Below are positions 53,644-63,133 of a stretch of DNA of 64,000 bases, piece by piece (positions within the stretch are counted from its first letter, which is position 1; each line of letters opens with the position of its first letter). The position numbers and the translations under genes are program-made. This DNA is from UBA2705 sp963977125. Its GTDB lineage: Bacteria; Pseudomonadota; Alphaproteobacteria; Micavibrionales; Micavibrionaceae. The stretch is taken from assembly GCA_963977125.1 (NCBI GenBank), contig CAXBNJ010000004.1, forward strand, positions 186,001 to 250,000, given 5' to 3'. The notes below the pieces were generated by a model that saw only the letters and a list, made by a program, of their open reading frames with translations, was not told the DNA's origin and ran no database searches.

Positions 53644-55899
53644 CTATTTCCTAGGCTCAATAAACTCACCGATATTCTTCAAACCAATACTCACAACGAA
53701 TTCCGTTGAGCTATCACCTGAGGCGTCATCGGTCAAATTACGACGTAATGTTGATGTCAGGGATAAACATTGTCCCAAATAATCCAAACCAAAATCAGCA
53801 TTACGCAACCCCTGCTCTTCGCCAAGATCATAACGCCCCGCTATACGAAAGCGCCATTCAGGTTTAAAATAATAAGCAAGGCTAGAGCTTAACTGCTCAC
53901 GGCTGCCCCCATCATCACTGACATCACTCGCTTGAAAAGCCCGCGCATAGAAATAATCAGAAGAAAGGGTTAAATTATCCCAATTCGCCGAAGCTGAAAC
54001 CTCATGACGCTCGGATGCAAGTGTTTCGCCATCTAGCTGGAAGCGATAATCAAGACTATAATCAGAGTTAAGGTCAATGCCTACAGATCCAACATAATCA
54101 GAATGCTGATCAGAAAGGCCGCTGCCCGAGGCAAATGGGTTATCATCTTCATCAAAGCGGTAACTTTGACCAATAAAAAATTCAGCATGCGAGCCTTCAT
54201 AACCATAGACCCCTGCGCGAACACCATATGTCGCACGCATATCATCTTCCACACGATCAAGCCCTGGGAAACGGCTAGCTTCGAATAAATTAGAGGCATC
54301 AAGCTGCACATCTAAACTATCTTCATTGGGAATATCGTCTTCGGAACTTTCATTAAGATCTGGCGCTAAAGTAACGCCGGCAATCGGCGCGACGACCACT
54401 TGAACTTTATCAAAGGCACGAGAAACAGGAAATTCACTACGCCAATTCGCAACAGGGTAAAGGCGTGTTTCTGTTACATCATCATCGTTAACACCGACAT
54501 CACGCGCATTATATAAATCACCATGCACATAAGCTTCTAAGTCACTGACAAGGCCGTAGCCATTAATAAAGCGACGCTCCCAGCCCCCTTGTACGCTTAA
54601 GCGGTTTAAATCTTGGCCGTTACCTTCGCGGCGCAGTCCCAATAAAGACACGTCACCATCAAGGCGCCCACCGAGAAAGCCACCAGCCTTCTGAATAAAG
54701 CTTGCTGATAATTGAGGTACAACATTGGGCTGATCAATATCTTCATCAATACGTAAATCTTGAAAAACAAGGGCGCGCGATACGGCATAATTACGCCCGT
54801 CAAAACGCTCTAAATAAATTTCACTCTCAAGCGTATCTTCGCTATTTATATTATATTGGTTCAAATATTGATTATCACTGGCAAATTCAACATCAAAGCC
54901 TGCGCGCCATTTATCATCAATATCCCAAAGGCCAAGGCCTTTTAAATGGCCGCGAATTTCATCATCAACTTCAATATCGTTACCCGCGGAGCGCTCTGTA
55001 CGGCTAGAATCCGTTACGCTGCCTTGAAACGAAACGGCAGCATCGGCAAAACGCTTACGAAACTCGCCATACAAGACAGGCGCCTCTTGGGTATATGCCT
55101 CAAGGCCAATTGTCGCATCCATATCAGGGGCAATCCCCCAATAATAAGCATTTTTAAGCCCTGCGCCTAATTCACTGTCGAAAGATAAAGATGGCGCAAG
55201 AAAACCAGATTTCTGCGTTTCACTTCCATCAGGATGACTAAAATAAGGTGTGTAGAGAACCGGCACACCGAAAGCTTCAAACCATGCATTTTTATATGAT
55301 ACGGATTTACTGTCTTTATTATGCTCAACATGCGCAGCATTAATTGACCATGCCGGCGCTTTTTCAGGCGTTTCAGCACATGGCTTACACGGCGTGTAGC
55401 GTGCTTTTGTCATTTGCGTTACGCGGCCATCAATACGCTTAGCATCTTCAGCCCAAAAATAATCACCTTGTATTAACTCCACACGGATCTTTTGTGCAAA
55501 GCCATCTTTAAATGAATTGCTCAAATCTAAATTATCCGCGAAGTAAACATTGCCCTCTTCATCCGTAAGAGCCACGTTTCCACGTGCAACGACTTTGTCA
55601 TTGCGTAAATCATAGACAATTTCATCAGCTCTAACAATGCGACCTGACTGTGCCAGTTCAACATTACCGCTCGCAATTATCTTTTGATTTTCATCATCAT
55701 GCATTAAATTATCAGCGACAAAATCAACAGGCGCTTTATCCCCTGTGGGGACGATAGCCTGCGCATCACTCGCCAAGCTTGGCGTAGCCGCATTATCAAC
55801 GCCAACCATTTGCGCCAATGCATTATGCGGCACAACAACACTCAAAATGGTTGATGCTAATAACGTGATAACAAGTGATTTAGAATTATATTGTGACAA
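53644..55899 (-). CDS. lptD: LPS-assembly protein LptD
   Basis: A 751-residue outer-membrane protein that inserts lipopolysaccharide into the outer leaflet with LptE. A signal peptide (cleavage near N-A-L-A-Q) is followed by the periplasmic OstA/LptA-like domain (about 55-170: D-F-V-A-D-N-L, V-A-R-G-N-V-A-L) and the C-terminal barrel. The N-terminal cysteines (Y-T-P-C-K-P-C) and a C-terminal Cys (Y-L-G-Q-C-L-S) could form the disulfide that activates LptD. The start is TTG at 55899: no ATG lies between the previous stop and the signal peptide. The usual surA-pdxA neighbours are absent. Confidence 0.93.
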   Translation of the reverse strand: MSQYNSKSLVITLLASTILSVVVPHNALAQMVGVDNAATPSLASDAQAIVPTGDKAPVDFVADNLMHDDENQKIIASGNVELAQSGRIVRADEIVYDLRNDKVVARGNVALTDEEGNVYFADNLDLSNSFKDGFAQKIRVELIQGDYFWAEDAKRIDGRVTQMTKARYTPCKPCAETPEKAPAWSINAAHVEHNKDSKSVSYKNAWFEAFGVPVLYTPYFSHPDGSETQKSGFLAPSLSFDSELGAGLKNAYYWGIAPDMDATIGLEAYTQEAPVLYGEFRKRFADAAVSFQGSVTDSSRTERSAGNDIEVDDEIRGHLKGLGLWDIDDKWRAGFDVEFASDNQYLNQYNINSEDTLESEIYLERFDGRNYAVSRALVFQDLRIDEDIDQPNVVPQLSASFIQKAGGFLGGRLDGDVSLLGLRREGNGQDLNRLSVQGGWERRFINGYGLVSDLEAYVHGDLYNARDVGVNDDDVTETRLYPVANWRSEFPVSRAFDKVQVVVAPIAGVTLAPDLNESSEDDIPNEDSLDVQLDASNLFEASRFPGLDRVEDDMRATYGVRAGVYGYEGSHAEFFIGQSYRFDEDDNPFASGSGLSDQHSDYVGSVGIDLNSDYSLDYRFQLDGETLASERHEVSASANWDNLTLSSDYFYARAFQASDVSDDGGSREQLSSSLAYYFKPEWRFRIAGRYDLGEEQGLRNADFGLDYLGQCLSLTSTLRRNLTDDASGDSSTEFVVSIGLKNIGEFIEPRK

Positions 55900-56017
55900 G
55901 ATACTGCCTGAATTGATTACACAAATTGATTAAACGCTGCGCTTATAATAATAGAATACGCCGATAGATGAAACATAAAAAACCCTTTTACCACCGATAC
56001 AGCCTTAATTCTTATGA

Positions 56018-56057
56018 TAAAAAAGAATACCGCCAACCTAAACAGGCAAGCGGTATT
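56018..56057 (-). terminator. Intrinsic terminator after the DEAD-box helicase
   Basis: AATACCGC/GCGGTATT arms at 56026-56033 and 56050-56057 with a 16-base loop, then C and six T residues on the minus strand. It is about 60 bases past the helicase stop. Confidence 0.75.
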
Positions 56058-56118
56058 AATAATTGATAGAATAAAGCCGCTCATTAAGCCCAATAAGGCG
56101 CCTGATTAGCAATGCGTA

Positions 56119-57657
56119 TTAACGCATAAAGGACGGCAAATCATCACCAAAACCAACGACATCAGATGGTTCATCATCTTTATAGCGCGGGTTGCGGCCT
56201 TTATTATTGGCATTAGGCTTCTCGTAATTTTCGATAAGCTTACTTTCTTTAGCAAGGCGCCCACCAGAGGCTTTGTGATCAGCGCGCTTAATTTCAAGTG
56301 GCTGTTCGTGATTATCAACCGGCGTATGCGCAGCAGCTTTACCTTTCTGCTCAACAGCCTTCGAAGCAACAGGCGCTGACTTCACATCTTTATCTGCATT
56401 TCTTACAGGACGCGGTCTTGCTTGCTTTTTATCTTGAGGCTTACCTTGATTTTTTTGCTGATTGTTTGGCTGAGATTTTTCCTGCGGTGCATTTTCCGCA
56501 GGTTTTTGTGCAGGGCGTGATTTCGCGCTCGCGCCAACTTCAACGACAGGCAAAGTCGACTTCGTTATTTTCTCAATTTCTTTGATGTATTTATCATCAT
56601 CTTTGGTCGCCAAAGACCATGAAACGCCGGTTAAACCTGCGCGGCCTGTACGGCCAATACGGTGCACGTAATCATCTGCATGCATTGGAATATCATAGTT
56701 AAATACATGAGATACGCCCTGAACATCAAGGCCACGCGCGGCGACATCAGAACAGACAAGCATTGTAATCTCGTCATTCTTAAATTTAGCGAGGGTTTCT
56801 GTACGTGTTTTTTGCACCAAATCACCATGCATTGCTGCGGCCGTATAGCCTTCGCGGTTCAAATGAGCACATAAATCGGCAATATCGCGCTTACGGTTAC
56901 AGAAAATAAACGCATTCGCGACTTTTTCCTGTTTAATGATTTGCGTCAGGACTTTCTTTTTATCCCGCGGCTGAACATAAGTTAGGTTCTGCGTAATCAT
57001 CTTTGATGCCGTCGCAGGGGCCGATACCGACACTGTACGTGGATTACTTAAGAATTTTTCAGTCAGGCGCTTAACTTCGTTTGGCATTGTCGCTGAGAAC
57101 AACAACGTTTGACGCATTGGCGGTAATTTACTGACGATTTTTTCAATATCAGGGATAAAGCCCATATCAAGCATACGGTCAGCTTCGTCAATAACCAAAA
57201 CTTTCATATCAGCCAGCATCATCATGCCACGGTCAAATAAATCAAGCAGACGCCCAGGCGTTGCGATTAAAACATCAACGCCCTTATCAAGCTGTTTAAT
57301 TTGCTCACCCATAGACACGCCACCAACCAATAAGACCTTAGTCAAATTGTGGTATTTGCCGTATTTATCAAAGTTTTCAGCAACCTGCGCAGCAAGTTCG
57401 CGTGTTGGTGCAAGCACCAGCGAGCGCGGCATACGTGCTTTGGCACGACCCGTTGAAAGAATATCAATCATCGGCAGCGTAAAGCTCGCCGTTTTACCTG
57501 TGCCCGTTTGAGCAAGGCCAACAAGATCCCGCGCCATAAGAATATGGGGGATGGCTTGTGCCTGAATTGGTGTCGGTTTTGTATAGCCCGCATCTTTAAG
57601 GGCTCTTAATGTTTCCTCGGTTAAGCCAAGGTCTTCAAATGTCTCTATATCACTCAT
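56119..57657 (-). CDS. rhlE: DEAD-box RNA helicase, RhlE type
   Basis: A 512-residue ATP-dependent RNA helicase. The Q motif (P-T-P-I-Q-A-Q-A-I-P), Walker A (A-Q-T-G-T-G-K-T), D-E-A-D near residue 156, S-A-T, and H-R-I-G-R-T-G-R-A-G are present in order. After about residue 375 the protein becomes a 135-residue low-complexity tail rich in Lys, Gln, Asn, Pro and Ala, likely disordered and RNA-binding. RhlE-type helicases act in ribosome assembly and RNA turnover, often in the cold. Confidence 0.93.
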   Translation of the reverse strand: MSDIETFEDLGLTEETLRALKDAGYTKPTPIQAQAIPHILMARDLVGLAQTGTGKTASFTLPMIDILSTGRAKARMPRSLVLAPTRELAAQVAENFDKYGKYHNLTKVLLVGGVSMGEQIKQLDKGVDVLIATPGRLLDLFDRGMMMLADMKVLVIDEADRMLDMGFIPDIEKIVSKLPPMRQTLLFSATMPNEVKRLTEKFLSNPRTVSVSAPATASKMITQNLTYVQPRDKKKVLTQIIKQEKVANAFIFCNRKRDIADLCAHLNREGYTAAAMHGDLVQKTRTETLAKFKNDEITMLVCSDVAARGLDVQGVSHVFNYDIPMHADDYVHRIGRTGRAGLTGVSWSLATKDDDKYIKEIEKITKSTLPVVEVGASAKSRPAQKPAENAPQEKSQPNNQQKNQGKPQDKKQARPRPVRNADKDVKSAPVASKAVEQKGKAAAHTPVDNHEQPLEIKRADHKASGGRLAKESKLIENYEKPNANNKGRNPRYKDDEPSDVVGFGDDLPSFMR

Positions 57658-57742
57658 ATAAAATTTCTTATTCTTCTTATTTTTAGTATTAATTTAAATA
57701 GCATTACGGATTATAATACATATTGTCTGCACATAAAACGCA

Positions 57743-58429
57743 TTATACGCCTAATTTGCAAGGTTTATTTGCACAAAGGCGCATAAACTCTGGTATATCA
57801 AGGTCGCTGAGCGGCGCATAGCGCTGTGTTTCCTCTGGATAAAAACGATAATCCCACCATTCCGCTGGTAAAGGCAGCAATTTCTCATCTAAAGCGTGCG
57901 CAGAATCAACCATACAACGATCTAAAACCGCTCTATTTTCAAGGCAATCAGCCGGCAGATCTGTATAGTTTCGATGCGCGGGCCAGAGACCAGAGCTTTT
58001 ATCCTCCGGGAAGCAATCAAACGGCGTGCCCATATCAATATCACGCCCTAATTTAGGGCAAAACAGCGTCACATCAACCGCCATACCACGTGGATGTCCG
58101 CCCGCCCCAGGCGGAGAAATCAACCGGGGCTCAATCAACCATTCAGGGTGATCTAAAGCAGCGGGGCTTTCACCCATAGCGCCCTGCGCCTCCATTGTGC
58201 GCAATCCATCTTTGATATGCAGAATATAGCCCGCTTGTTTGGCACGCTCCGCCGCCCCAATGACGATAGCGGCTAATCTTTTATGCAGGTAAATTTGCGC
58301 ATCTTTACGGTATAGCGCACAGCCAAACACATTCTCAGCATGGTCTTTATCAGCATAAACCACATCAACTTTATACAGCTCTGCATGACCATCCATATGG
58401 ACAAGATCCGAAAAGGGTATTTTTTTCAT
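57743..58429 (-). CDS. M15-family D-Ala-D-Ala dipeptidase-like protein
   Basis: A 228-residue protein of the VanX/DdpX group of zinc dipeptidases, which cleave D-Ala-D-Ala. His112 and Asp119 sit in G-G-H-P-R-G-M-A-V-D, corresponding to the first two zinc ligands, and Glu190 matches the catalytic Glu. The third ligand, normally His three residues later in E-W-W-H, is Asp193 here (E-W-W-D-Y). No signal peptide is seen, so it acts in the cytoplasm. ATG 58429 was preferred because GGAAGCAGAG lies just upstream; two further in-frame starts lie up to 13 codons earlier. Confidence 0.82.
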   Translation of the reverse strand: MKKIPFSDLVHMDGHAELYKVDVVYADKDHAENVFGCALYRKDAQIYLHKRLAAIVIGAAERAKQAGYILHIKDGLRTMEAQGAMGESPAALDHPEWLIEPRLISPPGAGGHPRGMAVDVTLFCPKLGRDIDMGTPFDCFPEDKSSGLWPAHRNYTDLPADCLENRAVLDRCMVDSAHALDEKLLPLPAEWWDYRFYPEETQRYAPLSDLDIPEFMRLCANKPCKLGV

Positions 58430-58482
58430 CGCTCTGCTTCCATTCATTTTGTATAGTTTGATGAACATTTAAGGAATTGACT

Positions 58483-59454
58483 ATGCCCCATGATACGCAC
58501 GATCACGATCATTCTCATGATCATTCTAACGGCCATTCCCACGACCACCCTTCGAAGCATAATCACGCGCATGATCATAGCGCGTCACATTTAACGAAGA
58601 AAGCCCTTATCGTTGCAATCAGTATTAATGGCGTGCTCACAATCGCTCAAGTTATTGGCGGCATCATGGCTAACTCACTCGCCTTAATGACCGACGCACT
58701 GCATAATGCGAGCGATGCCCTTGCCCTTGTTCTGGCCCTTATTGCGATCATCATTGGTGAGCGCCCTGCCGATAAAATAAAAAGCTTCGGCTACAAACGC
58801 GCCGAATCGGTCACGGCCCTCATTAACCTGACTGCCCTGATTATGATCGGCTTATTTTTGGCTGGGAAATCAGTAACAAGCCTTATCACCCCCGAAGAAG
58901 TCCATGCCCCTATTATGATTTGGGTTGCCGTTGTGGCGCTTGTCATTGATACAGGCACGGCTTTATTACTCAGAACTCATGCATGTAGCAGTGACAATAT
59001 GAAAGCCGCATTCTTGCATAACGTCATGGATGCTCTGGCCTCCCTCGCCGTCATTCTCGGCGGGGTCTCTATTTACTATGGTGGTGGCTACTGGATTGAC
59101 CCAGCTTTATCTTTGTTGATTTCTGTCTATGTGATAATTCACGGCTACAAAGCCATGCAGTCGACTATTCACCTTCTAATGGAAGGCACACCGAAAAACA
59201 TTGACCACAGCGCTCTCAGTGCGGCTATAGCCGCCGAAGACAATGTCTCAGACATTCATCACATTCACATTTGGCAAATCAATGAAAGCACAACCGCTTT
59301 AGAAGCGCATATCGTGATTACAGACTTAACCCTGATGGAAGATACAAAGTCGCGCATCAAAACGCTGCTTGTTGAACGTTACGACATAAGCCATTCGACC
59401 TTGGAATTTGAAGATCAAGAAATTAGCGATGAGTGCCTCAGCCATAAATGCTAA
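58483..59454 (+). CDS. Cation diffusion facilitator, zinc type
   Basis: A 323-residue CDF (ZitB/CzcD-like) exporter that swaps protons for Zn or related metals. Residues 1-35 form a His/Asp-rich tail with more than ten His residues, a likely metal-sensing or buffering segment. Six membrane helices follow. The metal-site motifs are D-A-L-H-N-A-S-D in helix 2 and H-N-V-M-D in helix 5. A C-terminal cytoplasmic domain ends with a Cys/His tail (D-E-C-L-S-H-K-C). AAGGA precedes the ATG at 58483 by 7 bases. It is divergent from the dipeptidase gene. Confidence 0.92.
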   Translation: MPHDTHDHDHSHDHSNGHSHDHPSKHNHAHDHSASHLTKKALIVAISINGVLTIAQVIGGIMANSLALMTDALHNASDALALVLALIAIIIGERPADKIKSFGYKRAESVTALINLTALIMIGLFLAGKSVTSLITPEEVHAPIMIWVAVVALVIDTGTALLLRTHACSSDNMKAAFLHNVMDALASLAVILGGVSIYYGGGYWIDPALSLLISVYVIIHGYKAMQSTIHLLMEGTPKNIDHSALSAAIAAEDNVSDIHHIHIWQINESTTALEAHIVITDLTLMEDTKSRIKTLLVERYDISHSTLEFEDQEISDECLSHKC

Positions 59455-59513
59455 GCGCGATTAGCGGCTTAACTGCTAGCAGCGCCTAGAGCCACCGTCA
59501 AAACCCAGGCAAT

Positions 59514-59546
59514 AAAAAACCGCCTTAAAAATAAGACGGTTTTTTA
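59514..59546. terminator. Terminator between convergent CDF gene and tRNA-Glu
   Basis: A 12-base inverted repeat (AAAAACCGCCTT / AAGACGGTTTTT, one G-T mismatch) with a short A-rich loop, T-run on the plus side and A-run on the other, so it can serve both transcripts. It lies about 60 bases past the CDF stop and directly at the tRNA 3' end. Confidence 0.85.
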
Positions 59547-59552
59547 TGTTAA

Positions 59553-59628
59553 TGGTATCCCGTACGGGATTCGAACCCGTGTTGCCGCCGTGAAAGGGCA
59601 GTGTCCTAGGCCTCTAGACGAACAGGAC
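59553..59628 (-). tRNA. tRNA-Glu (TTC)
   Basis: 76 bases including an encoded CCA (59553-59555). The cloverleaf is complete: acceptor GTCCTGT/ACGGGAT, a D-arm with T-A-G-A-G-G, an anticodon loop CTTTCAC reading TTC, and a T-arm ACGGG-TTCGAAT-CCCGT. The acceptor has G1·U72 and T5·G68 wobbles and an A at position 73; in E. coli tRNA-Glu these are G-C, G-C-type pairs and G73. A bidirectional terminator follows. Confidence 0.95.
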
Positions 59629-59638
59629 GCATTAACTT

Positions 59639-59700
59639 ATTGGCCTTAAGACGAAGCTGTTTACAAGCTGTTAGCCTTAAGACAAGGCAGTTTATAAGCT
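59639..59700. repeat. Two tandem copies of a 31-base unit upstream of tRNA-Glu
   Basis: The copies at 59639-59669 and 59670-59700 agree at about 25 of 31 positions and both contain GCCTTAAGAC and ACAAGCT/ATAAGCT. They lie directly upstream of the tRNA gene (minus strand). On that strand each copy offers TT(A/G)TAA and TTGTCT/TCGTCT-like elements. Function unknown. Confidence 0.6.
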
Positions 59701-59953
59701 ATATCTGATGCATTAATCAAGTATTATTTTCAAAAAAATGCATTTTTTTTCACAAGGCTCTATTTAAGCCGATAATAAGGGCTGAATACAAAGCGGTCTG
59801 AAAACGCTGTTTTCTAGGTAATCCCTGCGGTTTTATAGCGCTGAGCTTAAACCTCACACCCATATAACTTACAGTGAAACTATAAAGTAACAATTACTAG
59901 AATACATTAAACTTATATATTATGTCAAGATTTTGAGCGGCCAAAATTCGCTT
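59701..59953 (-). other. Gene-free stretch; possible small RNA or long tRNA leader
   Basis: No ORF of note on either strand. From a TTGACA/TATTCT promoter on the minus strand a transcript would begin near 59892 and run toward the tRNA. It would contain a GAAAAC-AGC-GTTTTC hairpin and, near 59740, a palindromic A/T block (AAAAAAATGCATTTTTTT). This might be a small RNA ended near the A/T block, or merely the tRNA leader. I see no match to a known RNA family. Confidence 0.3.
59899..59928 (-). promoter_or_regulatory. Sigma-70-type promoter pointing at tRNA-Glu
   Basis: On the minus strand TTGACA (59928-59923), an 18-base spacer and TATTCT (59904-59899). It is about 25 bases beyond the recJ stop and reads away from recJ toward the tRNA. 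Confidence 0.45.
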
Positions 59954-61804
59954 TTAAGAATCAGGCTGCCCCGCCGCCATTGCCGCATCTTTAATGTGGA
60001 ATTCTGCCGTTTCTTTGCCATTCCAGCTATTGATACGGATATAGCCCAATAAATGCATCAGCTTGCCCTGCTGTTTGAGCATCGCTACGCCCATCGGCAC
60101 ATCAGCCGCGCGGAAGGCCACCGCTTTGATTCGACTGCCGCCTTCGGCATCTGAGACCGTACAGCGCACATGGCTGCCGCCAACGACATCAACCATATTG
60201 AGCTTTACATGCGGCAGTACAAATAAAGGCTCTTCATTTTTCATGCCATATGGACCAATAAACGCTTCTATATCACGCGCGAGTTCGACTTGCACGCCGC
60301 GCACGGATAATACGCCATCAATTTCCGTTTCAATATTGACCTCACCTGAGCCCAATTGATGCGCAACATTCTCATTAAGGAAGGCTTTAAGCCCTTCAAT
60401 TTGATCTGGCAAAGCTGTGAATCCCCCTGCCATAGCATGACCGCCGCCTTTAAGCACATGGCCCGCGTGGCGCGCCGCTATAAAGGCTGAGGCCATATTC
60501 ACCCCCGGCACAGAGCGCCCAGAGCCACGCGCCTCACGGCGATCATCTTCGCCATCAGCATAAGTAACCACGCAGCATGGCTTTTTGTATATTTCTTTGA
60601 GCTGCCCTGCGACCAGACCACTTAGTCCCGGGTGACCGTCCTCATCATCTATAAATAATACAGGGTGTTGATCCAGACCTTCTGATTCGACCTTGCGCTT
60701 AGCGCGGTTCATCATTTCATTTTGAATGGCTTTGCGCTTATCGTTACAATCATTCAACGTCCATGCAATATTTTTAGCATGTTCAGAGTCTTCACTGGCG
60801 AGCATTTCCGCGCCAAGAAAAGCTTTATGAACGCGCGAGCCTGCATTAATACGCGGTCCAAGCATAAAACCACACGTAAACGAATCGACCTGCCCTGATA
60901 CGCCGGCAACTTCGCTAAGCGCTTGGATGCCTATATTTTTGCAGCTTTCAATCATCGGCAAGCCATAGCGCACAAACAGACGATTAGCCCCCGTGAGTGG
61001 CACCATGTCACACACAGTACCCAAAGCCACCAAATCCAAAAAACTACGCATATCGGGCGCTGTGAGGCCCTTAGCTTCGTAATAGCCGCGTGTTTTCAGC
61101 TCATTATTCAGCGCAACACAGGCCAAATAAACCACACCAACGGCAGCCAGCGCATCAAGGCCGCTTTCATCATCGCGGCGCTTAGGGTTAATAACATGAT
61201 TAGCGTCAGGCAGGCTGTCTTCTGATTCATGGTGATCGAAGATTACAATTTTCAAGCCCAGCTCACGCCCTGCTGAGACCACATCAAACGAAGTTGTCCC
61301 GCAATCCGCAATAAACACATATTCAGCGCCTTGATCTTGTAAATTTTTCAGCGCGTTAATATTGGGGCCATAGCCTTCTTTCATACGGTCAGGAATGTAA
61401 AAAGGAATATCAAGGCCAAGCGCACGGAAAAATCGAATAAACACAGCTGAAGACGTTGAACCATCAACATCAAAATCTCCAAAAATCGCAAATTTAGTGC
61501 CTTTTTCTATTTCATCACAAATCTCATCCGCAAAAGCGCGCATACCTTGCAAAGAAAAAGGATCAGGAAAATCTTTAGCCAGTTTTGGATCAACAAACGA
61601 ATCAACATCATCAAGAGCAACATTGCGTGAGGATAAGATGCGGGCGACAAGCTCAGGCATTTTACGAAGGCGCATAATATCTTGCACATCTTTCATATCA
61701 TCGCGCACCATAACCCAGCGTGCTTTGCTCAAAGATTGCTCGACACCGAAAGCCGCCGCCGCGACAGGAAGCTCTTTTTCAACCGCTAGGCTCATCATCA
61801 TCAC
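59954..61804 (-). CDS. recJ: Single-stranded-DNA-specific exonuclease RecJ
   Basis: 5'-3' exonuclease used in recombination and mismatch repair, 616 residues. The DHH phosphoesterase motifs are D-F-D-V-D-G near residue 107, A-D-C-G-T-T, and F-D-H-H-E-S. DHHA1 (G-G-G-H-A-M-A-G-G) and the OB-fold follow, with S-W-N-G-K-E near the end. Four in-frame ATG codons stand at the start behind AAGGTG, so the exact first residue may be any of them. It lies 6 bases after hom. Confidence 0.95.
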   Translation of the reverse strand: MMMMSLAVEKELPVAAAAFGVEQSLSKARWVMVRDDMKDVQDIMRLRKMPELVARILSSRNVALDDVDSFVDPKLAKDFPDPFSLQGMRAFADEICDEIEKGTKFAIFGDFDVDGSTSSAVFIRFFRALGLDIPFYIPDRMKEGYGPNINALKNLQDQGAEYVFIADCGTTSFDVVSAGRELGLKIVIFDHHESEDSLPDANHVINPKRRDDESGLDALAAVGVVYLACVALNNELKTRGYYEAKGLTAPDMRSFLDLVALGTVCDMVPLTGANRLFVRYGLPMIESCKNIGIQALSEVAGVSGQVDSFTCGFMLGPRINAGSRVHKAFLGAEMLASEDSEHAKNIAWTLNDCNDKRKAIQNEMMNRAKRKVESEGLDQHPVLFIDDEDGHPGLSGLVAGQLKEIYKKPCCVVTYADGEDDRREARGSGRSVPGVNMASAFIAARHAGHVLKGGGHAMAGGFTALPDQIEGLKAFLNENVAHQLGSGEVNIETEIDGVLSVRGVQVELARDIEAFIGPYGMKNEEPLFVLPHVKLNMVDVVGGSHVRCTVSDAEGGSRIKAVAFRAADVPMGVAMLKQQGKLMHLLGYIRINSWNGKETAEFHIKDAAMAAGQPDS

Positions 61805-61810
61805 CTTATT

Positions 61811-63124
61811 TTAGAATTTTATAATCCGCATTACGCTATCGACAGAGAGTACGCTCTCCATTGCGTTTAGTTTTTCGAGCACAAGATCCAAAGATCCGCG
61901 CGATGTTTCATGCGTTGTCAAAACCACCGAGACAGGCCCCTCAACATGGAAATTGCGTTGAATAAGCTCATTAATCGATAGGCCTTGCATACTTAGGGCT
62001 GATGATATGTTCGCCATAACACCCGCTTTGTCTTCTACCGATAAATGAATATAGAATTGCCCGGCCGTTAGGCCATCATCCATCCATGTCGCGTCTTTTA
62101 AGTCTTCACTCGGCACGCCAAAGACATGCCCTAAATTCCCGCGCATAATGTCAATAATATCCGCAACAACAGAAGATGCCGTCGGCCCTGCCCCTGCGCC
62201 GCGCCCAACATTAACCACTTGATCAACAAAGTCGCCCTCAATAAATACCGCGTTAAACGAGCCATCAACTGAAGCTAATTGCGCTTTGTTATCAACCAGA
62301 CAAGGCGTAACCATTTGTGCGATTTGGCCTTCGTCATTAACATGTGCGCTGCCTAAAAGTTTGATCTTATAGCCGAGCTCTTTAGCGATTTTAAGATCAA
62401 GGGCGCTCACACCGCGAATGCCCGTGGTGCTGGCTAAAACATTATCAAGGTCAGGCTTCACGCCAAAAGCCAGCGCCGACAAGATGCATAATTTATGCGC
62501 TGTATCGATACCATCGACATCAAAACTAGGGTCAGCTTCCGCATAGCCTATATCTTGTGCTTCTTGCAAAACATCATCAAAGCTACGGCCACTCATCCCC
62601 ATTTCAGACAAAATGTAATTACATGTGCCGTTTAATATGCCGAAGACAGATTGAATATTATTCGCACTTAAGCCCTGCATTAGGGTTTTAATCGCGGGAA
62701 CGCCGCCCGCCACAGCCGCTTCAAACTTTAAGGTTACGTTTTTAAACTCAGCATTGCGCGCTAATTGCAGGCCATGGCGTGCAACCATCGCTTTATTGGC
62801 GGTAACGACATGCTTGCCATTATCAAGCGAACGCTGCACCAAATCATAAGCAATGCCCTCTTCGCCGCCAATCAACTCAACAACACAATCAACATCACGC
62901 AAATCAGCCAGATTAATCGCATCATCGACCCATTGGCATGATGACACATCAACATTACGCTTTTTACTTTTATCGCGCGAAGATACAGCGACCAATTCAA
63001 TAGATTGCCCTGTACGCGCTTCAATTAACGCGGCATTTTTCTGTATGATTTCAACTACGCCTTGCCCAACAGTGCCAAGACCGGCAAGGGCAATTTTGAA
63101 AGGTGGCTTATTTTGTGCATTCAT
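61811..63124 (-). CDS. hom: Homoserine dehydrogenase
   Basis: Reduces aspartate semialdehyde to homoserine, on the way to threonine and methionine. The 437-residue protein starts with the NAD(P)-binding G-L-G-T-V-G-Q-G-V. The active region is G-I-L-N-G-T-C-N-Y-I-L-S-E-M, with the Lys-containing H-K-L-C-I-L-S-A-L-A-F-G. The last 80 residues form an ACT domain, expected to mediate threonine feedback. The aspartokinase gene is elsewhere. It probably shares a transcript with recJ and the upstream lipoprotein gene. Confidence 0.96.
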   Translation of the reverse strand: MNAQNKPPFKIALAGLGTVGQGVVEIIQKNAALIEARTGQSIELVAVSSRDKSKKRNVDVSSCQWVDDAINLADLRDVDCVVELIGGEEGIAYDLVQRSLDNGKHVVTANKAMVARHGLQLARNAEFKNVTLKFEAAVAGGVPAIKTLMQGLSANNIQSVFGILNGTCNYILSEMGMSGRSFDDVLQEAQDIGYAEADPSFDVDGIDTAHKLCILSALAFGVKPDLDNVLASTTGIRGVSALDLKIAKELGYKIKLLGSAHVNDEGQIAQMVTPCLVDNKAQLASVDGSFNAVFIEGDFVDQVVNVGRGAGAGPTASSVVADIIDIMRGNLGHVFGVPSEDLKDATWMDDGLTAGQFYIHLSVEDKAGVMANISSALSMQGLSINELIQRNFHVEGPVSVVLTTHETSRGSLDLVLEKLNAMESVLSVDSVMRIIKF

Positions 63125-63133
63125 ATAAACAGC

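Noticed and set aside
59930..59947. ATTTTG/CAAAAT inverted repeat just past recJ
   Set aside because: Only a 6-base stem without a T-run; too weak to call a terminator.
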